From contig NC_014666.1 of assembly GCF_000166135.1 (NCBI RefSeq), positions 3,782,001 through 3,846,000 on the forward strand: 64,000 nt of DNA, given 5' to 3'. The position numbers and the translations under genes are program-made. Under the pieces are notes generated by a model, which had not been told where the DNA came from, ran no database searches, and saw only the letters and a list, made by a program, of their open reading frames with translations. Positions 7,639 to 16,471 of the stretch are shown here, one piece after another (the first letter of the stretch is position 1; each line of letters starts with the position of its first letter). Source of the stretch: Pseudofrankia inefficax (GTDB taxonomy: Bacteria > Actinomycetota > Actinomycetes > Frankiales > Frankiaceae).

Positions 7639-8679
7639 ATGTGGCGCTATGTGCTTCGCCGTCTCGCGCAGGCGGTCGGCGTGCTGTGGGCGGCCTACAC
7701 GGTGACGTTCCTGGTGCTCGACTACCTGCCGGGTGACCCGGTCACGGCCATGGCCGGGGCGCAGGTGGACTCGGGCGGGGTCGACCCGGCGCTGGTCGCG
7801 AAGCTGCGCCACCAGTACGGCTTCGACCAGCCGGTGCTGGTGCAGTACTTCCATTACCTGTTCAGGGCGCTGCGCGGCGACCTCGGCGTCTCGGTGTCGA
7901 CCGGCCGCCCGGTCACCTCGGTGATGGGCGACGCCCTGCCGCCGACGCTGGCGCTGACCGGGCTGGGGCTGGCCATCGGGATCGTCACCGGCGCCTCGCT
8001 CGCGCTGGTCGCGACCTACACCAACCGGCGGTGGCTGCGCCAGGGCCTGCTCTCGCTGCCGTCGATCGGGGTGTCGGTGCCGGGATTCTGGGTCGGGCTG
8101 ATGCTCGTCCAGCTGTTCTCCTTCCGGATCCGGCTGTTCCCCGCGTTCGGCAACGACGGGCTGCGCGGCCTCGTGCTGCCGGCCGTCACCCTGGCGGTGC
8201 TGCCCGCCGCGATGATCGCGCAGATCCTCGCCAAGAGCCTGCTCACGGCGCTCGCCGAGCCCTACGCCCAGACCGCGCAGGCCAAGGGAGCGGGGCGGGC
8301 CCGCGTGCACCTGCGGCACGCGCTGCGCAACGCGCTGCTGCCCGCGCTGACGATCACGGGCGTGCTGACCGGCCAGCTGATGGCGAACGCCGTCGTCGTC
8401 GAGACGGTCTTCTCCCGCAACGGGCTCGGCCGGGCCACCGCCGCGGCCGTCAACGCGCAGGACATCCCGGTGGTGCAGGGCGTCGTCGTCTTCGGGGCGT
8501 TCGTCTTCGTGACGGTCAACCTGCTCATCGACCTCGTCTACCCGCTGCTCGACCCGAGGATCACCGTCGGCTCCGCCCGGCGCGGCCTTTCCCGGCGCGA
8601 TGCCCCGACCGACCCACCCGCGGGCGGCGGCGAGCTGACGGCCTGCGCCGCCCGGCCGGCAGCAGGGAGCGCCGCATGA
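7639..8679 (+). CDS. ABC transporter permease, DppB/OppB type
   Basis: 346 residues with six predicted membrane segments. It begins MWRYVLRRLAQAVGVLWAAY and has the DYLPGDPV motif of DppB-type permeases. The EAA-type loop reads EPYAQTAQAKGAGRARVHLR, the contact point for the ATPase. ATG 7639 follows a GGAGGGGAGA ribosome site. The last ~35 residues form a charged tail. Its stop overlaps the next start (ATGA). It forms the membrane channel with the 8676 gene. Confidence 0.93.
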   Translation: MWRYVLRRLAQAVGVLWAAYTVTFLVLDYLPGDPVTAMAGAQVDSGGVDPALVAKLRHQYGFDQPVLVQYFHYLFRALRGDLGVSVSTGRPVTSVMGDALPPTLALTGLGLAIGIVTGASLALVATYTNRRWLRQGLLSLPSIGVSVPGFWVGLMLVQLFSFRIRLFPAFGNDGLRGLVLPAVTLAVLPAAMIAQILAKSLLTALAEPYAQTAQAKGAGRARVHLRHALRNALLPALTITGVLTGQLMANAVVVETVFSRNGLGRATAAAVNAQDIPVVQGVVVFGAFVFVTVNLLIDLVYPLLDPRITVGSARRGLSRRDAPTDPPAGGGELTACAARPAAGSAA

Positions 8680-9614
8680 CCCACCTGGACGCCGCCGGGC
8701 CGGTCCTCGCCGCGACGGCGCAGCCGGCCGACGCGGTCGTGGACGACGACTGGCGGGAGCCGCCGGTGGGACGACGCCACCGGGTGGACCTGGCTCGCGT
8801 GGGACGGTTCTTCCTGGGCCGGCCCGGCCTGGTGCTCGCGGTCCTGCTCGTCGTGCTGGTGGTGCTGGCCGCCTTCTGGCCGGGGCTGTTCACCTCCCGC
8901 GACCCGCTGCTGGGTGTGCCGACCGACCGGTTCAGCGGGCCGAGCGCCCAGCACTGGTTCGGCACGGACGAGCTCGGCCGTGACCTGTTCGCCCGCGTCG
9001 TGCACGGCGCGGCGCTGTCCCTGAAGGCGACGATCATCGCGGTCGCGGTGGCGTTCGTCGTCGGTGGGCTGCTCGGTCTCGTCGCCGGCTTCGTCGGCCG
9101 CTGGGTCGAGGACGTCATCATGCGGGTCGTCGACGTGCTGCTGTCGATCCCCGCGCTGTTCATGTCGCTCGCGCTGGTCACCGCGCTCGGCTACGGCACG
9201 GTCAAGGTCGCCCTGGCGGTCGGGATCGCGAGCGTCGCCAGCTTCGCCCGGGTCATGCGCGCGGAGGTGCTCAAGGTGCGCCAGGCGACCTACGTCGAGG
9301 CGTCCCGGTCGATCGGCGCCCGGTGGTACACCGTGCTCGGCCGCCACGTGCTGCCCAACGCGCTGGGGCCGGTCCTCGTGCTCGCGACCCTCGACTTCGG
9401 CACCTCGGTCCTCGCCGTGTCGTCACTGAGCTTCCTGGGCTACGGCGCCTCCCCGCCGGCGCCGGAATGGGGCACGTTGATCTCCAGCGGACGCAACTAC
9501 CTGGCCAACGCCTGGTGGCTGACGACCCTGCCCGGCCTGACCGTCGCCGCGACCGTGCTGGCGACCAACCGGATCGCCCGGGCCCTCGACGGCGAATGGG
9601 CGACGCAGCGATGA
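8676..9614 (+). CDS. ABC transporter permease, DppC/OppC type
   Basis: 312 residues. An N-terminal cytosolic stretch leads into TM1 (GLVLAVLLVVLVVLAAFWPG), then the OppC_N-like HWFGTDELGRDLFARVVHGA motif that is diagnostic for DppC-type permeases. The coupling loop contains EASRSIGARWYTVLGRHVLP, and the C-terminal part reads FLGYGASPPAPEWG. Start and stop overlap both neighbours by 4 bp, so translation is coupled across permease, permease and ATPase. Confidence 0.93.
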   Translation: MTHLDAAGPVLAATAQPADAVVDDDWREPPVGRRHRVDLARVGRFFLGRPGLVLAVLLVVLVVLAAFWPGLFTSRDPLLGVPTDRFSGPSAQHWFGTDELGRDLFARVVHGAALSLKATIIAVAVAFVVGGLLGLVAGFVGRWVEDVIMRVVDVLLSIPALFMSLALVTALGYGTVKVALAVGIASVASFARVMRAEVLKVRQATYVEASRSIGARWYTVLGRHVLPNALGPVLVLATLDFGTSVLAVSSLSFLGYGASPPAPEWGTLISSGRNYLANAWWLTTLPGLTVAATVLATNRIARALDGEWATQR

Positions 9615-11356
9615 CCGCCATCCCGACCCAGCCGGGCCCGGCAGAACCGGCCGCGGCCAAGGAGACCGCGAGCCCGACGCGCGACGCGGGCCTGCTCGCG
9701 ATCCGCGGGCTGTCGGTCTCCTACCGCGCGCGGACCGGGCCGATCCCGGCCGTGCGCGGGGTCGACCTCGACATCCACCCCGGGGAGATCGTCGCCCTGG
9801 TCGGCGAGTCCGGCTCCGGGAAGAGCACCACGGCGCACGCCGTCATCGGGCTGCTGCCGGCCGGCGGACGCGTCGACGCGGGCAGCGTCCAGTTCGGCGG
9901 CCAGGACCTGGTCAGGCTCGCCCCGCGCGAGCTGCGGGTCATCCGGGGCGCCGGCATCGGCCTCGTCCCGCAGGACCCGACCGTGTCGCTCAACCCGGTG
10001 GCGCGGGTCGGCGACCAGGTCGCCGAGGTGCTGCGGATTCACCACCTGGCCGGCCGCCGCGAGGCCGGCCAGGCCGCGGTGGGCCTGCTGGAACGGGCGG
10101 GACTGCCGAACCCGGCGACCGCGGCCCGCCAGTACCCGCACGAGCTGTCCGGCGGGATGCGGCAGCGGGCCCTGATCGCCATCGCGATCGCCGCGAGACC
10201 GAGCCTGATCATCGCCGACGAGCCGACCAGCGCGCTGGACGTCACCGTCCAGCGGCTCATCCTCGACCACCTCGACCGGCTGACGTCCGAGCTCGGCACC
10301 GCCGTGCTGCTGGTGACCCACGACCTCGGCGTCGCCGCCGACCGGGCGGCCCGGATCGCGGTCATGTCGCGCGGCCGGATCGTCGAGACCGGCCCGACCC
10401 GCCAGATCCTCGACGACCCCCGCGACCCCTACACACGCCGTCTGCTGCGGGCGGCCCCGAGCCTCGCGGCCGCCCGCGGCCGGTCGCCGGCCGCGAGCGC
10501 CGGCCCGGTGGTGGCGTCGCTGGAGAAGGCCGCCCCGGTGGCCCCCGAGGCGAGTGACGTCCGGCCGCTGGTGGTGGTGGACCACCTGGTCAAGAGCTTC
10601 CCGCTGCCCAGGACCGCCGGCGGCGCACGCGGGCTGCGGGCCGTGGACGACGTCAGCCTCACCATCAGCCGGGGCGAGACGCTGGCGCTGGTCGGCGAGT
10701 CGGGCTCGGGAAAGTCCACGACGGCCAGACTCGTGCTCCGCCTGGTCGACCCGACCGCGGGACGGATCACCTTCGACGGCGAGGACGTCACCCGCGCCGG
10801 CGGCGGCCGGCTGCGGGCGCTGCGCCGGCGGGCCCAGCTGATCTACCAGAACCCGTACGCCTCCCTCGACCCACGGTTCACGGTCGGCGAGGTGGTCACG
10901 GAGCCGCTGCGGGTCTTCCACGTCGGCGACCGCGCCGCGCGGCTCGCCCGCGCCCGGGAGCTGCTCGACCGGGTCGCGCTGCCGGCGTCCATGCTGGACC
11001 GCCGCCCGGCGGAGCTGTCCGGCGGGCAGCGCCAGCGGGTCGCGATCGCCCGCGCGCTGGCGCTGTCGCCCGAGCTGGTCGTCTGCGACGAGCCGATCTC
11101 CGCCCTGGACGTCTCCGTGCAGGCCCAGGTCCTTCAGCTGCTGGCCGAGCTGCAGGCCGACACCGGCGTCGCCTACCTGTTCATCTCCCACGACCTGGCC
11201 GTCGTCCGCCAGATCGCCCACCGGGTCGCGGTGATGCGCTCGGGCCGGGTCGTCGAGACGGGCCCCACCGACCGGCTGTTCGCCGACCCCGAGCACGAGT
11301 ACACCCGCGCCCTGCTCGACGCCATCCCGGGCGCCGCGGCCGGGGGTGGCGACTGA
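9611..11356 (+). CDS. Fused double ATP-binding protein of peptide-type ABC transporter (DppD-DppF)
   Basis: 581 residues with two complete nucleotide-binding domains. Domain 1 (~28-290) has Walker A GESGSGKST, signature LSGGMRQR and Walker B LIIADEP. Domain 2 (~320-575) has Walker A GESGSGKST, signature LSGGQRQR and Walker B LVVCDEP. Both have the H-switch (LLVTHD, LFISHD). Each is followed by the DPxxPYTRxLL-type tail of Opp/Dpp ATPases. This single polypeptide replaces the usual DppD and DppF pair. It overlaps the upstream permease by 4 bp and ends the operon. Confidence 0.94.
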   Translation: MTAIPTQPGPAEPAAAKETASPTRDAGLLAIRGLSVSYRARTGPIPAVRGVDLDIHPGEIVALVGESGSGKSTTAHAVIGLLPAGGRVDAGSVQFGGQDLVRLAPRELRVIRGAGIGLVPQDPTVSLNPVARVGDQVAEVLRIHHLAGRREAGQAAVGLLERAGLPNPATAARQYPHELSGGMRQRALIAIAIAARPSLIIADEPTSALDVTVQRLILDHLDRLTSELGTAVLLVTHDLGVAADRAARIAVMSRGRIVETGPTRQILDDPRDPYTRRLLRAAPSLAAARGRSPAASAGPVVASLEKAAPVAPEASDVRPLVVVDHLVKSFPLPRTAGGARGLRAVDDVSLTISRGETLALVGESGSGKSTTARLVLRLVDPTAGRITFDGEDVTRAGGGRLRALRRRAQLIYQNPYASLDPRFTVGEVVTEPLRVFHVGDRAARLARARELLDRVALPASMLDRRPAELSGGQRQRVAIARALALSPELVVCDEPISALDVSVQAQVLQLLAELQADTGVAYLFISHDLAVVRQIAHRVAVMRSGRVVETGPTDRLFADPEHEYTRALLDAIPGAAAGGGD

Positions 11357-11419
11357 TCGGTCGGCCGGCTCGATTGTTACGGCTACGTGCCGGCATAAAA
11401 TCCACTTGTCCGGTCGGGA

Positions 11420-11448
11420 TTGACGAGATTGTGACCTGTCCTTAGTAT
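11420..11448 (+). promoter_or_regulatory. Promoter of the second ABC operon
   Basis: TTGACG (11420-11425), 17-bp spacer, TAGTAT (11443-11448), followed by an AT-rich stretch. It is the same arrangement as at 5303, with a shared ATTGACGA core, and lies 83 bp before the second leader ORF. Confidence 0.65.
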
Positions 11449-11531
11449 TCGAGATATACGGTTCGCCGTGCCCCCGGGGCGGCGAACCTGCTTGCGCGTC
11501 TTGCGCTGGACTTGAGTGGGAAGAGAAAAGG

Positions 11532-11678
11532 GTGGCGTCGACAATGTCCGGTTGGGCCGGCGGGAAGAACGGCTGGGAGCGTGCCTGGCTGGCAGCCCAG
11601 CCGGCGTCCGCGCCGTTGCTGGTAGCCCGCCGGCACATCGACCAGGGCCGCGTCAGCAGTGCTCTCTGTACGGGCTGA
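11532..11678 (+). CDS. Putative sulfur-responsive leader peptide 2
   Basis: A 48-codon ORF ending in LVARRHIDQGRVSSALCTG and a stop at 11676-11678. The RRHID..RVSSALC tail matches the actinobacterial leader-peptide pattern and the first leader at 5400, though the usual DL is DQ here. Start taken as GTG 11532, with GGGAAGAG upstream; ATG 11544 is the in-frame alternative. As in typical members, the Cys lies only two codons before the stop. About 290 bp of untranslated leader separates it from the polar-amino-acid-type ABC permease. Confidence 0.72.
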   Translation: MASTMSGWAGGKNGWERAWLAAQPASAPLLVARRHIDQGRVSSALCTG

Positions 11679-11972
11679 CCAGCGGGTTCGTTCTCGCCTG
11701 CTGTGACTGATCTGCCCGGCCCCGCCTCCGTTTCTGTCTGACAGCCGTCAGTCGGCTGCCGCCGGATATCCCGGCACCTCGCGCACGGCGGCCCTCTTTC
11801 TGGCCGCGCCGCGGCGGCGAGTGGCATATTCGCGCGAGCCCGAGGTGGCTGTTCTCGCGGATCGCGCGACCGCATTGCGGGCGCTGACACCACCCATGAC
11901 CGGTTACGCGTCGCCGGCCGCCCATCGGGCCGGCTCGGCTCTTTTTCGGGGGCACATTCGTGAGCGAAGATC

Positions 11973-13025
11973 GTGACTGAGGGAGTGGTCGCGTCGTTGG
12001 CCATCTCGGCTGACGCACCGGACGGCGCCGCCCAACCGGCCGGCGGCCAGCCCGCGGTCGTTCCCACCGGCGTCGGCCCGGTGAGCGTCCAGGTTCCGGA
12101 GGCGCTGGAGCGGCCGGCGGCCCAGCGGGTGATCCCGCTCCGCCGGCCAGGGCGCTGGATCGCCACCGTCGTGGTGCTCGTGGTTCTCGCGCAGGCCATC
12201 CACGGCCTCGTGACCAACCCCTTCTACCAGTGGGACCGGTTCGAGTACTGGTTCGCCCGGCCGGTGATCCTGCGCGGGCTGCTGATCACGCTGCAGGTGA
12301 CGGCCTACAGCGCGGTGTTCGGCCTGCTCGGCGGCATCGTGCTCGCGCTCGGCCGGCTGTCGAGCAACCCGGTGCTGAAGTCGGTGAGCTGGCTCTACAT
12401 CTGGCTGTTCCGGTCGGTGCCGCTGATCGTCGTGCTGATCTTCCTCTACAACTTCGGCGCGCTGTACCGGACGGTCAGCCTGGGCGTGCCGTTCGGCCCG
12501 AGGTTCCTCAGCTTCCACGAGGCGGACCTGCTCGGCGAGATGGCGATCGCCGTGATCGGGGTCAGCCTGAACGAGGCCGCCTACGCCGCGGAGGTGGTGC
12601 GGGCCGGGCTGCTCTCGGTCGACCAGGGCCAGCACGAGGCGGCGGCCGCGCTCGGGCTGCCACGGTTCTACCAGTTCCGCCGGATCGTGCTGCCACAGGC
12701 GCTGCGCGCGATCATCCCGTCCTACGTCAACCAGCTGATCGGGCTGATCAAGGGGACGTCGCTGGTCTTCTACGTCTCGCTGCTCGACATCTTCGGGAAG
12801 GTGCAGACGATGGGCAGCACCTATCCCGGCGACGTCATCCCGCTGCTGCTGGTCGGGACGGCGTGGTACGTGATCCTCACCAGCATCGTGTCCGTGGTCC
12901 AGTACTACGTGGAGCGGTACTACTCGCGCGGCGCGCTGCGGACGCTCCCGCCGACCCCGACGCAGTGGGCGCGGGCCGGGCTCGCCCGCCTGCGGCTCTC
13001 GGTCCGGGCCCGGGTGGCGCGATGA
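11973..13025 (+). CDS. ABC transporter permease, polar amino acid (HisM/GlnP) type
   Basis: 350 residues. A ~60-residue hydrophilic N-terminal extension precedes the HisMQ-type permease domain: ILRGLLITLQVTAYSAVFGL, the FRSVPLIVVLIFLYNFG segment, and the coupling loop QGQHEAAAALGLPRFYQFRR with VLPQALRAIIPSYVNQ. Start is GTG 11973; no strong ribosome site was found, and the GTG at 11985 is an alternative. Its stop overlaps the ATPase start (ATGA). The preceding leader peptide suggests a sulfur amino acid or derivative as ligand. Confidence 0.92.
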   Translation: MTEGVVASLAISADAPDGAAQPAGGQPAVVPTGVGPVSVQVPEALERPAAQRVIPLRRPGRWIATVVVLVVLAQAIHGLVTNPFYQWDRFEYWFARPVILRGLLITLQVTAYSAVFGLLGGIVLALGRLSSNPVLKSVSWLYIWLFRSVPLIVVLIFLYNFGALYRTVSLGVPFGPRFLSFHEADLLGEMAIAVIGVSLNEAAYAAEVVRAGLLSVDQGQHEAAAALGLPRFYQFRRIVLPQALRAIIPSYVNQLIGLIKGTSLVFYVSLLDIFGKVQTMGSTYPGDVIPLLLVGTAWYVILTSIVSVVQYYVERYYSRGALRTLPPTPTQWARAGLARLRLSVRARVAR

Positions 13026-13810
13026 CCACCGCCCAGCACACCGCCGAGGCCGCGGCGGCGGTCGAGATCCACAACGCGCACAAGTCGTACGGCGTCAACC
13101 ACGTGCTCGCCGGGGTCAGCCTCGCGGTTCCCGCCGGCCAGGTCGCCGCGATCCTCGGCCCGTCCGGCTCGGGGAAGTCGACTCTGCTGCGCGCGATCAA
13201 CCACCTCGAGAAGCTCGACGTCGGCTACGTCGCGATCAACGGTGAGCCGGTCGGGGTCCGCCGCCACGGCGACCGCCTCAAGGAGCTGCCCGAGCAGGCG
13301 ATCCTGGCCCAACGGGCCCGAATCGGGTTCGTGTTCCAGAACTTCAACCTGTTCCCACACCTGACGGTGCTCGACAACGTCACCGCCGCTCCGGTGGCCA
13401 CCCGCCAGCACTCCCGGGCCGACGCGGTGGAACTGGCCCGGGCCCTGCTCGCCTCGGTGGGGCTGGCCGACAAGGCCGACGCCTATCCGCGCCAGCTGTC
13501 CGGCGGGCAGCAGCAACGGGTCGCGATCGCGCGGGCGCTCGCGCTGCGCCCTGGCGTGATCCTGTTCGACGAGCCGACCTCGGCGCTCGACCCCGAGCTG
13601 GTCGGCGACGTGCTCGCCGTCATCAAGGACCTGGCCACCAGCGGCACGACGCTGGTCATCGTCACCCACGAGGTCGGCTTCGCGCGGGAGGTGGCCGACC
13701 TGGTGGTGTTCCTCGACGCGGGCCGGATCGTCGAGCAGGGCCCACCGTCCGAGGTCATCGACAATCCCCGTCACCCGCGAACGAGGGAGTTCCTCAGCAA
13801 AGTCCTCTGA
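13022..13810 (+). CDS. ABC transporter ATP-binding protein, polar amino acid (GlnQ) type
   Basis: 262 residues. Walker A GPSGSGKST, Q-loop VFQNFNLFPHLTVLDNV, signature LSGGQQQR, Walker B VILFDEP followed by TSALDPE, and H-switch VTHE: the full set for the GlnQ subfamily. The HGDRLKELPEQAILAQRARIG insert before the Q-loop is longer than in most family members. ATG overlaps the permease stop. It powers the 11973 permease with the binding protein at 14018. Confidence 0.94.
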   Translation: MTTAQHTAEAAAAVEIHNAHKSYGVNHVLAGVSLAVPAGQVAAILGPSGSGKSTLLRAINHLEKLDVGYVAINGEPVGVRRHGDRLKELPEQAILAQRARIGFVFQNFNLFPHLTVLDNVTAAPVATRQHSRADAVELARALLASVGLADKADAYPRQLSGGQQQRVAIARALALRPGVILFDEPTSALDPELVGDVLAVIKDLATSGTTLVIVTHEVGFAREVADLVVFLDAGRIVEQGPPSEVIDNPRHPRTREFLSKVL

Positions 13811-14017
13811 GGACTCCGTGGACCGGCGTTCACCGCCGGCGCCCGTTCGCTCCCGGCCGCCGGCTGAACAGCCGCCCAAAGGAACAACGAGGCATTCTTC
13901 GCCGCGCCGTCACCCGCGTCGCGCCGATTCTGCCGCGCCCCGTGGCGGGCGCGGCGCGAGAGGCCGAATCCTCGCCCGCAGACCAGTCGTCCTGGAAAAA
14001 GAAAGCAAGGGGAAATC

Positions 14018-15049
14018 ATGCGCACTCTTCGACCCAGACGTGTCCGGGCGGCGGTCACTGGCACCGCGGCCGTCCTCGCGCTGACGATCGGCCTGACCGC
14101 CTGCGGGGGCAGCGACGGCAAGGGCTCGGGAGCGTCCGCGAGCGCGTCCACCGGCGCGACCGTCGTCACCGTCGGCGCCGTGTCCAACGGTGCCGCCAAG
14201 CAGACCGACCTCACCGTGCCGGTCGTGGACTCGATCCGGGCCGAGCTGCCGGCCTCCGTGCGCGACAGCGGCCAGCTGACCATCGGCCTCGGCCTGCTGC
14301 CGAGCGGGGCGCCGCCGCTCGGCTACACCGGCAGCGACCAGAAGACGCTCACCGGCTCGGAGCCCGACCTCGGCCGGCTCATCGCGGCCGTCTTCGGGGT
14401 GAAGCCGGTGTTCCAGAACTCGACCTTCGAGAACCTGTTCGTCGGCATCGACAGCGGCAAGAACAACGTCGGCATCTCGAACATCACCGACACCGAGGAG
14501 CGCAAGCGCAAGTACGACTTCGCGTCGTACCGGGAGGACAACCTGGCGTTCGAGGCGCCCAGGAGCAGCAGCTGGACCTTCACCGGCGACTACGAGGTGC
14601 TGGCCGGGAAGACCATCGGCGTGGGCGCCGGCACCAACCAGGAGAAGATCCTCCTGGAGTGGAAGACCAAGCTGGAGGCCGAGGGCAAGACCCTCGACGT
14701 CAAGTACTTCCAGGACCTCACCACGGTCTACGCGTCGCTGGCCTCCGGCAAGATCGACGCCTACTTCGGCCCGAACCCGTTCGAGGCCTACCACGTCACC
14801 CAGTCCGCGAGCTCGCCGAACCCGACCCGCCTGGCCGGCCAGTGGTCGGGCGCGGGGGAGACGCTCCAGGGCCTGATCGCGGCGACGACGAAGAAGGACT
14901 CCGGCCTGGTCAAGCCGCTGGCCGACGCGATCAACTACCTGATCCAGAACGGTCAGTACGGGAAGTGGCTCGCCTCCTGGAACCTCTCGGAGGAGGCCGT
15001 GAAGTCCGCCCAGGTGAACCCGCCGGGACTCCCGCTGACCAACTCCTGA
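14018..15049 (+). CDS. ABC transporter substrate-binding lipoprotein, family 3
   Basis: 343 residues. The signal peptide has lipobox GLTAC (Cys29) and a Gly/Ser/Ala linker. The SBP_bac_3 fold follows: PDLGRLIAAVFGVKPVFQNS, ENLFVGIDSGKNNVGISNIT, the TDTEERKRKYDFASY loop, and GKTIGVGAGTNQEKILLEW with a C-terminal WNLSEEAV. ATG follows AAGGGGAAATC. It lies 207 bp after the ATPase; a partial or separate promoter is possible. It delivers ligand to the 11973/13022 transporter; the ligand is unidentified. Confidence 0.92.
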   Translation: MRTLRPRRVRAAVTGTAAVLALTIGLTACGGSDGKGSGASASASTGATVVTVGAVSNGAAKQTDLTVPVVDSIRAELPASVRDSGQLTIGLGLLPSGAPPLGYTGSDQKTLTGSEPDLGRLIAAVFGVKPVFQNSTFENLFVGIDSGKNNVGISNITDTEERKRKYDFASYREDNLAFEAPRSSSWTFTGDYEVLAGKTIGVGAGTNQEKILLEWKTKLEAEGKTLDVKYFQDLTTVYASLASGKIDAYFGPNPFEAYHVTQSASSPNPTRLAGQWSGAGETLQGLIAATTKKDSGLVKPLADAINYLIQNGQYGKWLASWNLSEEAVKSAQVNPPGLPLTNS

Positions 15050-15195
15050 GCCGGCCCGGCCGGCTGGCCCGCCTCGCGCGCGGCGGCCGGCCGGGTCAGC
15101 GCCGGATGCGCCACCGCCCACGCTCCCGGGTGATGGCGCATCCGGCGCGCCGCCGTCCTTTTCCGCTGGTCCCATGGCGAGGAGCGCACCCTCCG

Positions 15196-16020
15196 ATGAG
15201 CACATCAGCCGACGTCCGCCCCCGCCCGGCGGACGACGACGACCCCCGTCGGCCGGACCAGGCCGACGGTTCCGAGCCGCCGCACATCCTGGACAACCCG
15301 GCGTACGCGTCGCTGACCGGGGCGCACGCGCACCTGGCCGAGCGGCGCGGCAACGTCCTGCGCTACCGGGTCGACGTCTCCCCGTTCATGGGCGTCCCCG
15401 AACCGCTGGAGCCGGGCGACTGGGACGACCTGCTCGCGCTGGTCGGCCCCGGCGGCCTGGTGCCGCTGACCCGGACGCCGGAGGTTATCCCGCCCGGGTG
15501 GGAGGTCGTGATGAGCGGCCCCGGCGTGCAGCTCGTCGACGACGGCCTGCGGGACGCGCCCGACGAGGAGGCCGTCCGGCTGGGCCAGGCCGACGTACCG
15601 GAGATGCTGGCGCTGGTCGCGGCGACGAAGCCGGGCCCGTTCCTGCCAGGAACCATCGAGATGGGCACCTACCTGGGCATCCGCCGGGGCGGTGAGCTGG
15701 TGGCGATGGCCGGCGAGCGGCTGCACCCGCCGGGCTGGACGGAGATCAGCGCGGTCTGCACCCAGGACGCGTTCCGCGGCCAGGGCCTGGCGACCCGGCT
15801 GGTCCGGGCGGTCGCGCACGGGATCCGCGGCCGCGGCGAGACCCCGTTCCTGCATGCCGCCGCGACCAACACGAACGCCATCAGGCTGTACCTGTCGATC
15901 GGGTTCCGGCTGCGCCGCAGGCCCTCGTTCCTCGTGCTTCGGGCGCCGGGGCCCGCGCCGGCCGGTGCACCCTCCTGGGGCGTGCCGGTGGTCGGCATCG
16001 AGCTGCCCGCGACCGAGTAG
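15196..16020 (+). CDS. GNAT-family (FR47-like) acetyltransferase
   Basis: 274 residues. The C-terminal half is a GNAT domain: EISAVCTQDAFRGQGLATRL is the acetyl-CoA motif (RGQGLA pyrophosphate loop), followed by FLHAAATNTNAIRLYLSIGF. The N-terminal ~130 residues (HAHLAERRGNVLRYRVDVSP) match the helper region seen in FR47-like proteins. ATG 15196 has GAGGAGC about 12 nt upstream. It follows the ABC operon on the same strand. N-acetylation of an imported amine or amino acid fits the context but is not shown. Confidence 0.88.
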   Translation: MSTSADVRPRPADDDDPRRPDQADGSEPPHILDNPAYASLTGAHAHLAERRGNVLRYRVDVSPFMGVPEPLEPGDWDDLLALVGPGGLVPLTRTPEVIPPGWEVVMSGPGVQLVDDGLRDAPDEEAVRLGQADVPEMLALVAATKPGPFLPGTIEMGTYLGIRRGGELVAMAGERLHPPGWTEISAVCTQDAFRGQGLATRLVRAVAHGIRGRGETPFLHAAATNTNAIRLYLSIGFRLRRRPSFLVLRAPGPAPAGAPSWGVPVVGIELPATE

Positions 16021-16239
16021 TGAAATACCTATTAACTTGGTGGACATGGTGGAATACGCTCGCGGTGGAGCTGGTTGTCGTCTGCGGATTCACCTGACCT
16101 AATCCGCCTGACCGCAATCCGCTCTCCCCGCAGGGTCGTTCTCCGCGCACGAGTCACGGAGATTCCTCCGCACGACAGGCCGCAGGGAAAAGCAATCCGA
16201 TCAGCACGGAATGGCAGACATCACAGAAGCAGGTCCCTT

Positions 16240-16414
16240 GTGACGGTGCAGCGCGCGGACGTCGTCCAGGTCGGCGGCGGGGTCGTCGGCTCGGCGGCGG
16301 CCTGGCGGCTGGCGCGGCGGGCTCGACGTCGTTCTGCTCGAACGGTTCGGGCCCGGGCACGTCTACGGCGCCTCGCACGGCGTCCCGCGGATCTTCCGGG
16401 TGTCGTACCCCGCT
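16240..16414 (+). pseudogene. Decayed FAD-dependent oxidoreductase N-terminus (MSOX-like)
   Basis: The start reads VTVQRADVVQVGGGVVGSAA, an FAD-binding Rossmann GxGxxG motif, then AWRLARR. The frame is then lost near 16319; in the next frame LDVVLLERFGPGHVYGASHG and VPRIFRVSY continue the monomeric sarcosine oxidase-type sequence (ERF...SSHG..RI). After that it runs directly into the luciferase-like gene. About 60 residues of a ~380-residue family remain, interrupted by a frameshift and a 3' truncation. It is non-functional in this form. Confidence 0.72.
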
Positions 16415-16471
16415 TCTCCCAGCGCTGAGGCCCGCCATCCCGGCCCAGACCCGAAGACCGAAGGGCTCCCC

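Noticed and set aside
9497-12217. Very long minus-strand open frame (906 codons)
   Set aside because: Antisense to the fused ATPase and permease genes; low-complexity Arg/Gly/Asp-rich translation with no domains.
16046-16102. 18-codon ORF ending CRLRIHLT as a possible third sulfur leader before the monooxygenases
   Set aside because: It has a Cys and an RIHL stretch but lacks the RRHxDLxRVxSxxC order of the two accepted leaders; the match is too weak.
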